Positions 15,246-23,584 of a stretch of 40,869 nucleotides of DNA are shown piece after piece (position 1 is the first letter of the stretch; each line of letters begins with the position of its first letter). The DNA is from JAKLKS01 sp964370855. Lineage in GTDB: Bacteria > Planctomycetota > JAJSAM01 > JAKLKS01. The DNA is taken from the NCBI GenBank assembly GCA_964370855.1, contig CAYJMF010000032.1, positions 1 to 40,869 on the forward strand, given 5' to 3'. A program made the position numbers and the translations under genes. The notes beneath the pieces are model-generated. The model worked only from the letters and a program-made list of their open reading frames with translations. It did not search any database and was not told the DNA's origin.

Positions 15246-16841
15246 CTACCGGGCCACCTCCGTCACCCGGGTCTCCCTCACGCAGGTCACCTTCACCTCG
15301 CCGGGATAGGTGAGCTCCGACTCGATGTGGCGGGCGAGGTCGTAGGCGATCTTGCGCGCCATGCGATCCGAGACCTTGCCCGGGTTGACGATGACCCGGA
15401 CCTCGCGCCCCGCCTGGATGGCGAAGGCCTGCTCCACGCCCTCGTAGCGGTGGGCGAGCTCCTCCAGCGCCTGGAGCCTCTTGACGTAGCGCTCCAGGGA
15501 GTCCCGCCGCGCGCCGGGCCTCGCCGCGCTCACGGCGTCGGCGGCGGCGGTGAGAACCGCGTAGACCGACTCCATGCGGATGTCCTCGTGGTGGGCCGCG
15601 ATGGCGTTCACCACGACGGGGTCCTCGCCGCACCGCCGCGCGATGTCCCCGCCGATGGTGGCGTGGCCCCCCTCCACCTCGTGGTCCACGGCCTTGCCGA
15701 TGTCGTGGAGCAGGCCGCAGCGGGTCGCGAGCTTCACGTCCAGCCCCAGTTCAGATGCCATGACGCCCGCGATGGCGCCGCACTCCGAGGAGTGCAGCAG
15801 CACGTTCTGCCCGTAGGAGGTGCGGTACTTCAGGCGCCCGAGGAGGGAGATGATCTTCGGGTGGACGCCGTGGAGGTCGGCGTCCTGGACGGCCTTGCGC
15901 CCGGCCTCCTGGACCACCTCGTCCATCTCCTCCCGGCAGACCCGCAGCGTCTCCTCGATCTTGGCCGGGTGGATGCGGCCGTCCTTCAGCAGCTTCTCCA
16001 GGGCCCGGCGGGCGGTCTCGCGGCGGACGCCGTCGAAGGCCGACACCACGATGACCCCCGGCGTGTCGTCCACGATGACGTCCACCCCGCTGGCCTTCTC
16101 GAAGGCACGGATGTTGCGTCCCTCGCGGCCGATGACGCGCCCCTTCATCTCGTCGTTGGGGAGATCGATGGAGGCCACGGTGATCTCCGCGGAGTGGTCC
16201 GCGGCCACGCGCTGGATGGCCGTGCCGATGATCTCCCGGGCCTTCTCCTCGACGTCCTCCTTCGCCCGGTCGAGCATGCGGGTGACGAGGTTGGCGTGCT
16301 CGACCTCGATGTCCTTCTCGATCTTCTGGAGCAGCATCGTCCGGGCCTCCTCCCGGGTCATCCCGGCGAGGTTGGTGAGGACCTGCTTCTGCTGCTCCAC
16401 CAGGGAGTCGATCTCCTGCTCCTTGGCCTCGATGCGCTGGCGGCGGGCGGCGATGTCCTTTTCCGCCTCCTGGCTCTGGCGCATCTTCTTCTCGAGGGCC
16501 TGGTCCCGGTCCGACAGGGACTCCTCGAGCCTGCCGAGCCGGACCTCGAGGTCCCCCAGCTCGCGGCGCCGGGCGGCCTCCTCGGCGGCGGACTTCTCGC
16601 GGCGTTGAAGCGCGTCCTCCTTGGCCTTGATCTGGGCGTCCTTGAGGAGGCCCTCGGCCTCCATCTTCGCCCGGACGAGGAGGGCCTCGGCCTCGGAGGC
16701 GGCGACGGCCTCCTTCTGGCGGGCCCTGGACTTGAGGTAGAGGACGGCGATGACGACGCCGATGGCGATGCCGAGTACGGTCCCGATGGCGCCGGTGACT
16801 TCCGGCGGGATCTCCGCGACGAGGATGCTCTGGTTCAGCAT
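15246..16841 (-). CDS. rny: Ribonuclease Y
   Basis: RNase Y is a membrane-anchored endoribonuclease that starts mRNA decay. The 531-residue protein has all parts in order: one N-terminal membrane helix (about 14-35, GAIGTVLGIAIGVVIAVLY), a long charged coiled coil (about 40-200), a KH RNA-binding domain with GRVIGREGRNIRAFE (about 233-247), and an HD domain with LLHDIGKAVDHEVEGGHA (about 375-392) holding the catalytic His-Asp pair, ending GEVKVTCVRETR. The ATG has GGGAGGCA upstream. A long 5' region with a good promoter (17201-17229) and possible structured RNA precedes it. Confidence 0.96.
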   Translation of the reverse strand: MLNQSILVAEIPPEVTGAIGTVLGIAIGVVIAVLYLKSRARQKEAVAASEAEALLVRAKMEAEGLLKDAQIKAKEDALQRREKSAAEEAARRRELGDLEVRLGRLEESLSDRDQALEKKMRQSQEAEKDIAARRQRIEAKEQEIDSLVEQQKQVLTNLAGMTREEARTMLLQKIEKDIEVEHANLVTRMLDRAKEDVEEKAREIIGTAIQRVAADHSAEITVASIDLPNDEMKGRVIGREGRNIRAFEKASGVDVIVDDTPGVIVVSAFDGVRRETARRALEKLLKDGRIHPAKIEETLRVCREEMDEVVQEAGRKAVQDADLHGVHPKIISLLGRLKYRTSYGQNVLLHSSECGAIAGVMASELGLDVKLATRCGLLHDIGKAVDHEVEGGHATIGGDIARRCGEDPVVVNAIAAHHEDIRMESVYAVLTAAADAVSAARPGARRDSLERYVKRLQALEELAHRYEGVEQAFAIQAGREVRVIVNPGKVSDRMARKIAYDLARHIESELTYPGEVKVTCVRETRVTEVAR

Positions 16842-16960
16842 GTTCCTGCCTCCCGTGGAGCCGCGACGACGGGCTCCGGACGGACCCCGTCCACGGGGAG
16901 GTGGTGCGTCCCCCGCGGACGCGGAGACCGGCGGCAGGGCAGAGCGGGGGCGGGCTAGGT

Positions 16961-17083
16961 GCCGGGGCCCGGCGGCAAGACGGACGGCCGGTCCGGGGAG
17001 CCCGAAGGCCCCGCGTCCCCATACGCCTGTCCGTAACTCCCTGATCTCAAGGGTGTTCCGCCGTTCCTGTGGTTGTTGCCGGC
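16961..17083 (-). ncRNA. Candidate structured RNA or leader upstream of rny
   Basis: Read on the minus strand, this stretch folds into a long interrupted rod. Outer GCCGG pairs with CCGGC, then GGCGGAA with TT-G-CCGCC, then CGGAC-A-GGC with GCC-GTCCG, closing on a GGGGCC-TTCG-GGCTCCCC hairpin. An inner CCCT/AGGG hairpin sits in one bulge. A promoter lies about 110 bases upstream, and no coding sequence fills the space to rny. A rod with large bulges upstream of rny would fit 6S RNA, which I recall lying next to rny in some phyla, but I cannot confirm the match. It may simply be the rny leader. Confidence 0.33.
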
Positions 17084-17154
17084 TCGACCTTATGTCCGCT
17101 TCGTTCGCTCGGGTGCGTCGGGGCGCCCTGCCGGGCAGCCTCCTGATTCCATGT

Positions 17155-17177
17155 CCGCACCACCCGCGGTGGTGCGG
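17155..17177. other. Perfect 9-bp stem hairpin in the rny upstream region
   Basis: CCGCACCAC and GTGGTGCGG face each other across a five-base loop. It lies about 20-40 bases after the expected transcription start for rny. There is no T run on either side, so it is not a classical terminator; it may stabilise the 5' end or bind a protein. Confidence 0.5.
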
Positions 17178-17200
17178 TTTGTGAAGAGATTGTGGATGGA

Positions 17201-17229
17201 ATGGTAGCGGAGAGCGCCCGCGGGATCAA
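17201..17229 (-). promoter_or_regulatory. Promoter for rny / upstream RNA
   Basis: On the minus strand, TTGATC (17229-17224) and TACCAT (17206-17201) are separated by exactly 17 bases. This is one of three promoters in the window with that spacing. Transcription would start near 17194, leaving about 350 bases before the rny start codon. Confidence 0.6.
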
Positions 17230-17259
17230 GCGTGGAGCGTTAGAGGCGGGGGGGAAAGT

Positions 17260-17354
17260 CGGGGACGTTCCTTACTAAGTAACTAACTCCACGGCCCCCC
17301 CCTGACCCACGGGGGTGGTCCGTGGAGTTAGTTACTTAGTAAGGAACGTCCCCG
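17260..17354. repeat. Inverted repeat with perfect 35-bp arms
   Basis: Bases 17260-17294 and 17320-17354 are perfect reverse complements; each arm begins GGGGACGTTCCTTACT just inside its outer base. The 25-base centre partly continues the pairing. The arms are much richer in A and T than the surroundings. There is no open frame. Hairpins starting GGGGACGTTCC resemble REP/BIME units that I associate with RAYT-type Y1 transposases in several phyla; that link is from memory. It lies 14 bases beyond the stop of the gene at 17369 and could also end its transcript. Confidence 0.75.
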
Positions 17355-17368
17355 CCTCTCCCCGCCGC

Positions 17369-18845
<1,477 letters not shown>

Positions 18846-18849
<4 letters not shown>

Positions 18850-19454
18850 CGGGTCCCTCCGCCGGTCCGTGCGGGGGGGGCGGGCCACGCCGGGGGGGCC
18901 GCCACGATCCCGGCCAGGAACAGCGCCAGCAGGGTCTTCCCGTCGAGGATGGCGCCGGTCCGGACGAGTTCCGCCGCCTCGGCGGGGGTCACGGGGACGG
19001 GCTCCACGAGTTCGTCCTCCTCGGGGGCGGCGCCCGCCTCCTCGAGGCCCGTGGCGAGGAAGAGGTGCATGGTCTCGTCGAAGATGCCCGGCGACGGGTA
19101 CCAGGAGCCGAGGGGGGTGACGGAGGCGGCCCGGTAGCCGGTCTCCTCGACCAGCTCCCGCGCGGCGCAGTCCGCCGGCGCCTCGCCGGGCTCCAGGGTT
19201 CCCGCGGGCGTCTCCAGGAGCCACCCCCCCGCCGCGTGGCGGTAGACCCGCACCAGCACGATGCGACCGTCGGGCAGAACGGGGAGGATCACCGCCGCGC
19301 CGCCGTGGCGCACGACCTCCCTCGTGATCACCCGCCCGTCGGCGAGGCGCACCCGCTCCTCGGCGCAACGGTACTTGCGCGCCCGGTGGATGGGACGCCT
19401 GGAGAGGACCTCGAACTCCCCCATTCCCCCGGGGACGGGGCCGGGGAGGCTCAT
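18846..19454 (-). CDS. Nudix hydrolase, probably ADP-ribose pyrophosphatase
   Basis: Nudix enzymes cleave nucleoside diphosphates linked to another moiety. The 202-residue protein has the complete Nudix box G-x5-E-x7-R-E-L-x-E-E-T-G (GTLEPGEAPADCAARELVEETGY, about residues 84-106). It also has the preceding WLLETPAG and, 16 residues later, the SPGIFDE patch typical of ADP-ribose pyrophosphatases. The C-terminus has a hydrophobic stretch (TLLALFLAGIVAA). ATG at 19454 overlaps the upstream gene's stop (ATGA), and its own stop overlaps the next GTG, so three genes are translationally coupled. Confidence 0.88.
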
Positions 19455-20206
19455 CGGCCCGGCTCCGGGGCCCCGCGGGCCTCCGCGGGCACCGCCTCGG
19501 GGAGGCTCCCGATGCGGCCGTCGGCGAGGACGGCGCGGAGGGACTCCGTGGCCACCTCCCGGGGTCCGAGCCGGGGGCCGCCGGGGAGTTCGAGGCCCGT
19601 CGCGGCGGCGAGGTCGGTGCCCGCGGGGAAGGCGATCAGGGCCCGGACGAAGGACCCCGGCGCCACCTGCAGGGAGTCCTCGGGGACATGGGCCAGGAGG
19701 AGGTCGAGCATCCGGTGGCGGGACAGGGAGGCGCGGCGGGCCGTGAAGGCCGCGGCGAGGTCCTCCGACGCCGCCGGCGAGGCCCCCTCGAGACGGAGCG
19801 CGCCCCCGTCGAGGCGCAGGAGGAAGGGGGCGGCGGCGTCCCGCGGGTTGGCCACGAGGAGGCGGGCCCAGGAACGGCCGCCCTCCCCGGGGAAGAGGGC
19901 CCCGTCGAGGATGGAGGCCTCGGCTTCGGAGGGGGCCCCGTCCTCCCGCAGGGGGAGGAGGGCTGCCTGGAGTCCGCCCCCGGGGAGCGTCGCCAGGATC
20001 CGGATGGTGCCGCGGGCCCCGCCTCCGGGGATGAAGCCCTCGGGCATCGGGGCCGGGCTCCTCCGCCCGAAGACCCGATCGTGGAGGACGGCGGCGGCGA
20101 GGAACACCGTGACGCCGAGGAGGGCGCCGACGAGAAGCCCCGTGAGGGGCCCCGGCGTCCGCCGCGCGGGGGACCCCTCGCCGGTCCGGGGAGGGCCGTC
20201 GCTCAC
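19451..20206 (-). CDS. Single-pass membrane protein of unknown function
   Basis: A short cytoplasmic N-terminus is followed by one helix (about residues 22-44, LTGLLVGALLGVTVFLAAAVL) and a 200-residue outer domain. That domain has strand-like segments (GTIRILATLPGGGLQAALLPL, FLLRLDGGALRLEGA) and a helical middle (RRASLSRHRMLDLLLAH). No known motif is seen. GTG at 20206 is the only start that keeps the membrane segment near the N-terminus. It lies 37 bases after the HEAT-like exported gene and overlaps the Nudix gene by four bases. Confidence 0.68.
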   Translation of the reverse strand: MSDGPPRTGEGSPARRTPGPLTGLLVGALLGVTVFLAAAVLHDRVFGRRSPAPMPEGFIPGGGARGTIRILATLPGGGLQAALLPLREDGAPSEAEASILDGALFPGEGGRSWARLLVANPRDAAAPFLLRLDGGALRLEGASPAASEDLAAAFTARRASLSRHRMLDLLLAHVPEDSLQVAPGSFVRALIAFPAGTDLAAATGLELPGGPRLGPREVATESLRAVLADGRIGSLPEAVPAEARGAPEPGR

Positions 20207-20243
20207 GGGCGGTCCCGGTCCCCGGGGGAGCGGACCGTTCCCC

Positions 20244-21116
20244 CTACTTCCCGGGCTCCGTGTCGGCCCAGGTACGGGGGTTCTTGCCGCCGCCCTCGTT
20301 CTTGTCGTTGAACCATTTGCGGAACTCGGGGGGCTTCGTCCACGAGGTCTTCGTCACCTTCTGCATGGCCTCGACGACCTCCGTGCCCCAGATGTTCCAG
20401 CGGCGCTTGGCGGGCTGGTCGTTGGCCTCGCTCTTGGAGAACACCCCCTCGGACATCTTCAGGAGCTCCTCGAAGATGTTCCTGCGGATGGCGCCGGGGC
20501 CCTTGGCGTAGCCGGCGAGCGCGCGGGCGGCGTCGCCGATGAACTCGTCGTCCTTCTTCAGGAGCTCCGTGAGGAACTTCACGTCGTCCCCCTTGGGGCT
20601 GGCGATCCTGCCGAGGGAGGCGAGCCCCGCCCGGACGATTCCCGGCGAGGGCACCTTCGCCTCGACGGCCTTGTTGGTGACGAACTTCAGGAGCCCCACG
20701 GCCTCCTCGCCGAACTCCCCGAGGGCCTTGGCGGCGGCCTCCACGAGGGGTTCGCGCTTACCCTGGTCGCAGACCTTCTTCATGGCGCCGAGGATGTCCT
20801 TGCGGATGTCCTCCGTCGTCTCCGGGTTCACGTACCAGCCGCGCAGCTTCTCGACGCCGCCGATGGCGTCCTCGTCGGTCATCTTCTTGAGGGTGTCCTC
20901 GAAGGTCTTGAGGAACTCCTTCGCCTCGTCCTCCGTGGGGGGAGGGACCTTCTTCGGCTCCTCCTTCTTGGGCTCCTCCTTCTTGGGCTCCTCCTTCTTC
21001 GGCTCCTCCTTGCCCCCGGCGTCCTGGGCCGCCGCGGGGAGGAGGCCGCCGGAGAAGGGAAGGGCGAAGGCGAGGGCCAGGAGCGGCGCGGCGAGCGGGA
21101 GCCGGCGGTGGATCAC
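20244..21116 (-). CDS. Exported helical-repeat (HEAT-like) protein with KKEEP repeats
   Basis: A signal peptide (about residues 1-30, ending PAAAQ) leads into four copies of EEPKK-type repeats (about 36-57) and then an all-helical domain of about 230 residues. Stretches such as GVEKLRGWYVNPETTEDIRKD and EPLVEAAAKALGEFG look like HEAT repeats. The C-terminus has TSWTKPPEFRKWFNDKN, a variant of the W-x-x-W-[WF] tail of the gene at 8817. GTG at 21116 is behind an excellent AGGAGG site, and a -35/-10 pair lies at 21229-21201. It heads the run down to 17369. Function unknown, probably periplasmic. Confidence 0.78.
   Translation of the reverse strand: MIHRRLPLAAPLLALAFALPFSGGLLPAAAQDAGGKEEPKKEEPKKEEPKKEEPKKVPPPTEDEAKEFLKTFEDTLKKMTDEDAIGGVEKLRGWYVNPETTEDIRKDILGAMKKVCDQGKREPLVEAAAKALGEFGEEAVGLLKFVTNKAVEAKVPSPGIVRAGLASLGRIASPKGDDVKFLTELLKKDDEFIGDAARALAGYAKGPGAIRRNIFEELLKMSEGVFSKSEANDQPAKRRWNIWGTEVVEAMQKVTKTSWTKPPEFRKWFNDKNEGGGKNPRTWADTEPGK
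20956..21011 (-). repeat. 15-bp tandem repeat encoding KKEEP units
   Basis: The unit GGCTCCTCCTTCTTG (plus strand) occurs almost four times in a row in phase with codons, encoding repeated Glu-Glu-Pro-Lys-Lys just after the signal peptide of the HEAT-like protein. It is a flexible charged linker; copy number may vary between strains. Confidence 0.85.
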
Positions 21117-21200
21117 GGTGGGACCTCCTCGGAATGCCCGGGACCGCCGGGCCGTCCGCGCCGCGGAGCCCTGCGGGGGCCGCGGACGGGGATCCCCCGG

Positions 21201-21229
21201 ATTCTAGACCATCCCGGCGACGGCGGCAA
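21201..21229 (-). promoter_or_regulatory. Promoter for the HEAT-like/Nudix gene run
   Basis: On the minus strand, TTGCCG (21229-21224) and TAGAAT (21206-21201) are 17 bases apart, lying between the pabB stop and the GTG at 21116. The expected start near 21194 leaves a leader of about 78 bases rich in G and C. Confidence 0.55.
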
Positions 21230-21248
21230 CCTTGGGAGCGGGGCGGAC

Positions 21249-22577
21249 CTACGCCTCCGAGGCCCCCAGGGCCCCCGCCAGGGCCGCCCCCTTGGCGACG
21301 GTCTCCTCCCACTCCTCCCCCGGATCGCTGTCGGCCACGATCCCCCCGCCGACCCCGTAGTGGACGCGCCGCCCGTCCACGGCCAGGGTCCGGATGAGGA
21401 TGTCGAGGTGGGCGCTCCCGTCCCATCCGAACCAGCCCGCGGATCCCGTGTAGGGGCCGCGGCGGACCGGCTCCAGCTCCTCGATGATCTCCATGGCGCG
21501 GATCTTCGGCGCCCCCGTGACGGAGCCGCCGGGGAACATCGCCCGCAGCAGGTCCCGGGGGAGGAGCCCGGGCCGGAGGTCGGCCTCCACGGTGGCCACG
21601 GTGTGGAGGACCGTCGGGTGCTCCTCCAGCTCCCGCGCCGCGACGACCCGCACCCCTCCCCAGCGGGCGATGCGGCCGAGGTCGTTGCGGTGGAGGTCCA
21701 CGATCATGGCCAGCTCGGCGCCGTCCTTGGCGGAACCGAGGAGGTCCTCGCGGGCGGCGTCGTCCACCGCCGCGCGGCCCGTGCGGGGACGGGTCCCCTT
21801 GATGGGCCGGGAGACGGCGCGGCCGCCGCGGACCTCGAGGAGGAGTTCCGGGGAGGAGGAGAGGACCCACCGGCCGTTCCCGAGGGAGCAGACCGCCCCG
21901 CGGGGAGCCGGGTTGCGCCCCCGCAGGCGGAGCGCCGCCTCCACGGGGGGCACGGCGAGGGTCCCCTCGACCCGGCGGGCGAGGTTCACCTGGAAGACGT
22001 CCCCGGCGCGGATGTACTCCACGCACCGGCGGACGGCGGCGACGTGGGCGTCCCGATCGAGGTTGCTCCGGAGATCCCCCTCGAGGGCCCTCCCGAGGGG
22101 GCGCTCCGGCAGCTCCCCGCGCAGCGCCGCCTCGGCGCGCAGCGCGAGGAGGTCCGCGCGCCGGAGGAGGGCCTCCCTCTGGCCGGGGCCGCGGAAGGCG
22201 CCGACGAGCCGCGTCCCCCGCTCCTCCACGGCGACGGCGAAGGAGTGGATCCCCCCCGCCGTCTCGGGCCACCTCTCGTCCCGCGCCGCGGCGGGCAGGC
22301 GCTCGAAGCGCCGGCCGAGGTCGTAGGAGAGGACCCCCGCCCACCCCCCGCAGAAGGGGGCCGGGGGGGCCCCGTCGAGGCCGGGCGGGGTCCAGTCGAG
22401 GGGGGAGCAGGGCTCGGGATCGAAGGAGAGGTAGGTGGCCGGGTGCCCGGCGTCGTCGGGCCGGTCGAAGAGGACCAGGCCCCGCTCCCCCGCCAACAGC
22501 CGGAGCCACTCCCCGGGCGCGAGCCCCCCGGGGAGATCGACGGAGAACGGGGAGAAGGCGTCCCTGTCCCCTCCCAT
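21249..22577 (-). CDS. pabB: Aminodeoxychorismate synthase component I / anthranilate synthase-like
   Basis: This chorismate-binding enzyme aminates chorismate, most likely for folate (4-amino-4-deoxychorismate). The 442-residue protein has the C-terminal chorismate-binding domain with YIRAGDVFQVNLARR, SSSPELLLEV, RPIKGTRPRTG, DLHRNDLGRIA, HTVATVEADLRPG and MFPGGSVTGAPKIRAMEIIEELE. The PIKGTR lysine and the gap-free GGSVTGAPK favour PabB over TrpE, though the two are hard to separate; no amidotransferase partner gene is in the window. ATG at 22577 overlaps the xerC stop by one base (TGATG), so it is coupled to xerC. Confidence 0.87.
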   Translation of the reverse strand: MGGDRDAFSPFSVDLPGGLAPGEWLRLLAGERGLVLFDRPDDAGHPATYLSFDPEPCSPLDWTPPGLDGAPPAPFCGGWAGVLSYDLGRRFERLPAAARDERWPETAGGIHSFAVAVEERGTRLVGAFRGPGQREALLRRADLLALRAEAALRGELPERPLGRALEGDLRSNLDRDAHVAAVRRCVEYIRAGDVFQVNLARRVEGTLAVPPVEAALRLRGRNPAPRGAVCSLGNGRWVLSSSPELLLEVRGGRAVSRPIKGTRPRTGRAAVDDAAREDLLGSAKDGAELAMIVDLHRNDLGRIARWGGVRVVAARELEEHPTVLHTVATVEADLRPGLLPRDLLRAMFPGGSVTGAPKIRAMEIIEELEPVRRGPYTGSAGWFGWDGSAHLDILIRTLAVDGRRVHYGVGGGIVADSDPGEEWEETVAKGAALAGALGASEA

Positions 22578-23491
22578 CAGGCCCTCGGGTGGGCCCGGTC
22601 GTAGACCTCGCGGAGGCGGCCCGCGGTGACGTGGGTGTAGATCTGCGTGGTGGCGAGGTTGCGATGGCCGAGGAGCTCCTGGACGCTGCGGAGGTCGGCG
22701 CCGGCGTCGAGGAGGTGGGTGGCGAAGGAGTGGCGGAGCTTGTGGGGGGAGATCCGCGGGTCGAGGCCCGCCTCGGCGAGGCGCTTGGCCACGACGCGCT
22801 GGATGCCCCGGGTGGAGAGCCGCCCCCCGTCGCGGTTCTCGAAGAGGGCCCCGGTCCGCCCGCTCCCCGGGACCCGGCCCCTGGCCGCGGTGTAGGCGCG
22901 GATGGCGTCCACGGCGAAGCGGCCGAGCCCCGCCAGCCGCTCCCTCCGCCCCTTGCCCATGACGCGGGCGACCCCGGCGCGGAGATCGAGGTCGGCCTCG
23001 TCGAGCGCCGCCAGTTCGCTCACGCGCACCCCGCTCGAGTAGAGGGACTCGAGGATGGCCCTGTCCCGGACCTCCCGGATCCCGTCCCCCTTCGGCGCCG
23101 AGAGGAGCCGCTCCATCTCCTCCCGGGAGAGGAACCTCGGCAGCCGCTTCTCCTTCTTCGGGGTGCGCAGGCCCGCCGCCGGGTCCGCGGGGAGGAACCC
23201 CTCCCGGCAGAGCCACTGGAACATGGAACGGGAGGCGGCGAGCTTCCGGGCCACCGTCGCGCGGGACCGGCCGGCCTCCCGCATCTCCCCGAGCCAGGCC
23301 CGGAGGTCGAGGTGGGTCACGGCGGCGGGGTCGAGGGTGCCGCGGGCCTCGAGGAAGTCGGCAAGCTGGAGGAGGTCGGTCCCGTAACCGGACAGGGAAT
23401 GGCGGGAGAGGTTGCGGACCGTCCTCAGGTATCCGAGGAACAGCTCCATGGCCTCCATGAGGTCCGCCGGGCGGGATCGGGAACGCTGCAC
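22577..23491 (-). CDS. xerC: Tyrosine recombinase XerC/XerD
   Basis: The 304-residue site-specific recombinase has the N-terminal SAM-like core-binding domain (LGYLRTVRNLSRHSLSGY) and a catalytic domain with all key residues: R156 (SGVRVSEL), K180, H250 and R253 (HKLRHSFATHLL), H276 (LLGHRNLATTQIYTHV) and the nucleophile Y285. The length and absence of phage neighbours fit the housekeeping enzyme resolving chromosome dimers. XerC versus XerD cannot be decided alone; only one such gene is visible. GTG at 23491 is eight bases after a TACAGT box (23505-23500) and overlaps GGAGGGA. It is divergent from the metalloprotease gene. Confidence 0.92.
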   Translation of the reverse strand: MQRSRSRPADLMEAMELFLGYLRTVRNLSRHSLSGYGTDLLQLADFLEARGTLDPAAVTHLDLRAWLGEMREAGRSRATVARKLAASRSMFQWLCREGFLPADPAAGLRTPKKEKRLPRFLSREEMERLLSAPKGDGIREVRDRAILESLYSSGVRVSELAALDEADLDLRAGVARVMGKGRRERLAGLGRFAVDAIRAYTAARGRVPGSGRTGALFENRDGGRLSTRGIQRVVAKRLAEAGLDPRISPHKLRHSFATHLLDAGADLRSVQELLGHRNLATTQIYTHVTAGRLREVYDRAHPRA

Positions 23492-23572
23492 TTCCCTCCA
23501 CTGTAGCCCGTCCCGAGGACGGAGGAGGAGGGATGGGGACCCGGGAGAACGTACGCGGGGGTTCGGGAGGGG

Positions 23573-23578
23573 TAGGAT
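23573..23578 (+). promoter_or_regulatory. -10 box (TAGGAT) 6 bases before the metalloprotease start
   Basis: TAGGAT ends six bases before the ATG at 23585, and no ribosome binding site fits between, so the message may be leaderless, exactly as at nadD. No -35 is recognisable. It lies in the 93-base region shared with the divergent xerC promoter. Confidence 0.4.
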
Positions 23579-23584
23579 GCGATC

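Noticed and set aside
20956..21011. Possible CRISPR-like repeats
   Set aside because: The units are contiguous, 15 bp, in phase with codons and encode KKEEP; there are no spacers.
22577..23491. Phage or integron integrase
   Set aside because: The protein matches housekeeping XerC/XerD in size, is coupled to pabB and has no att repeats, tRNA or phage genes nearby.
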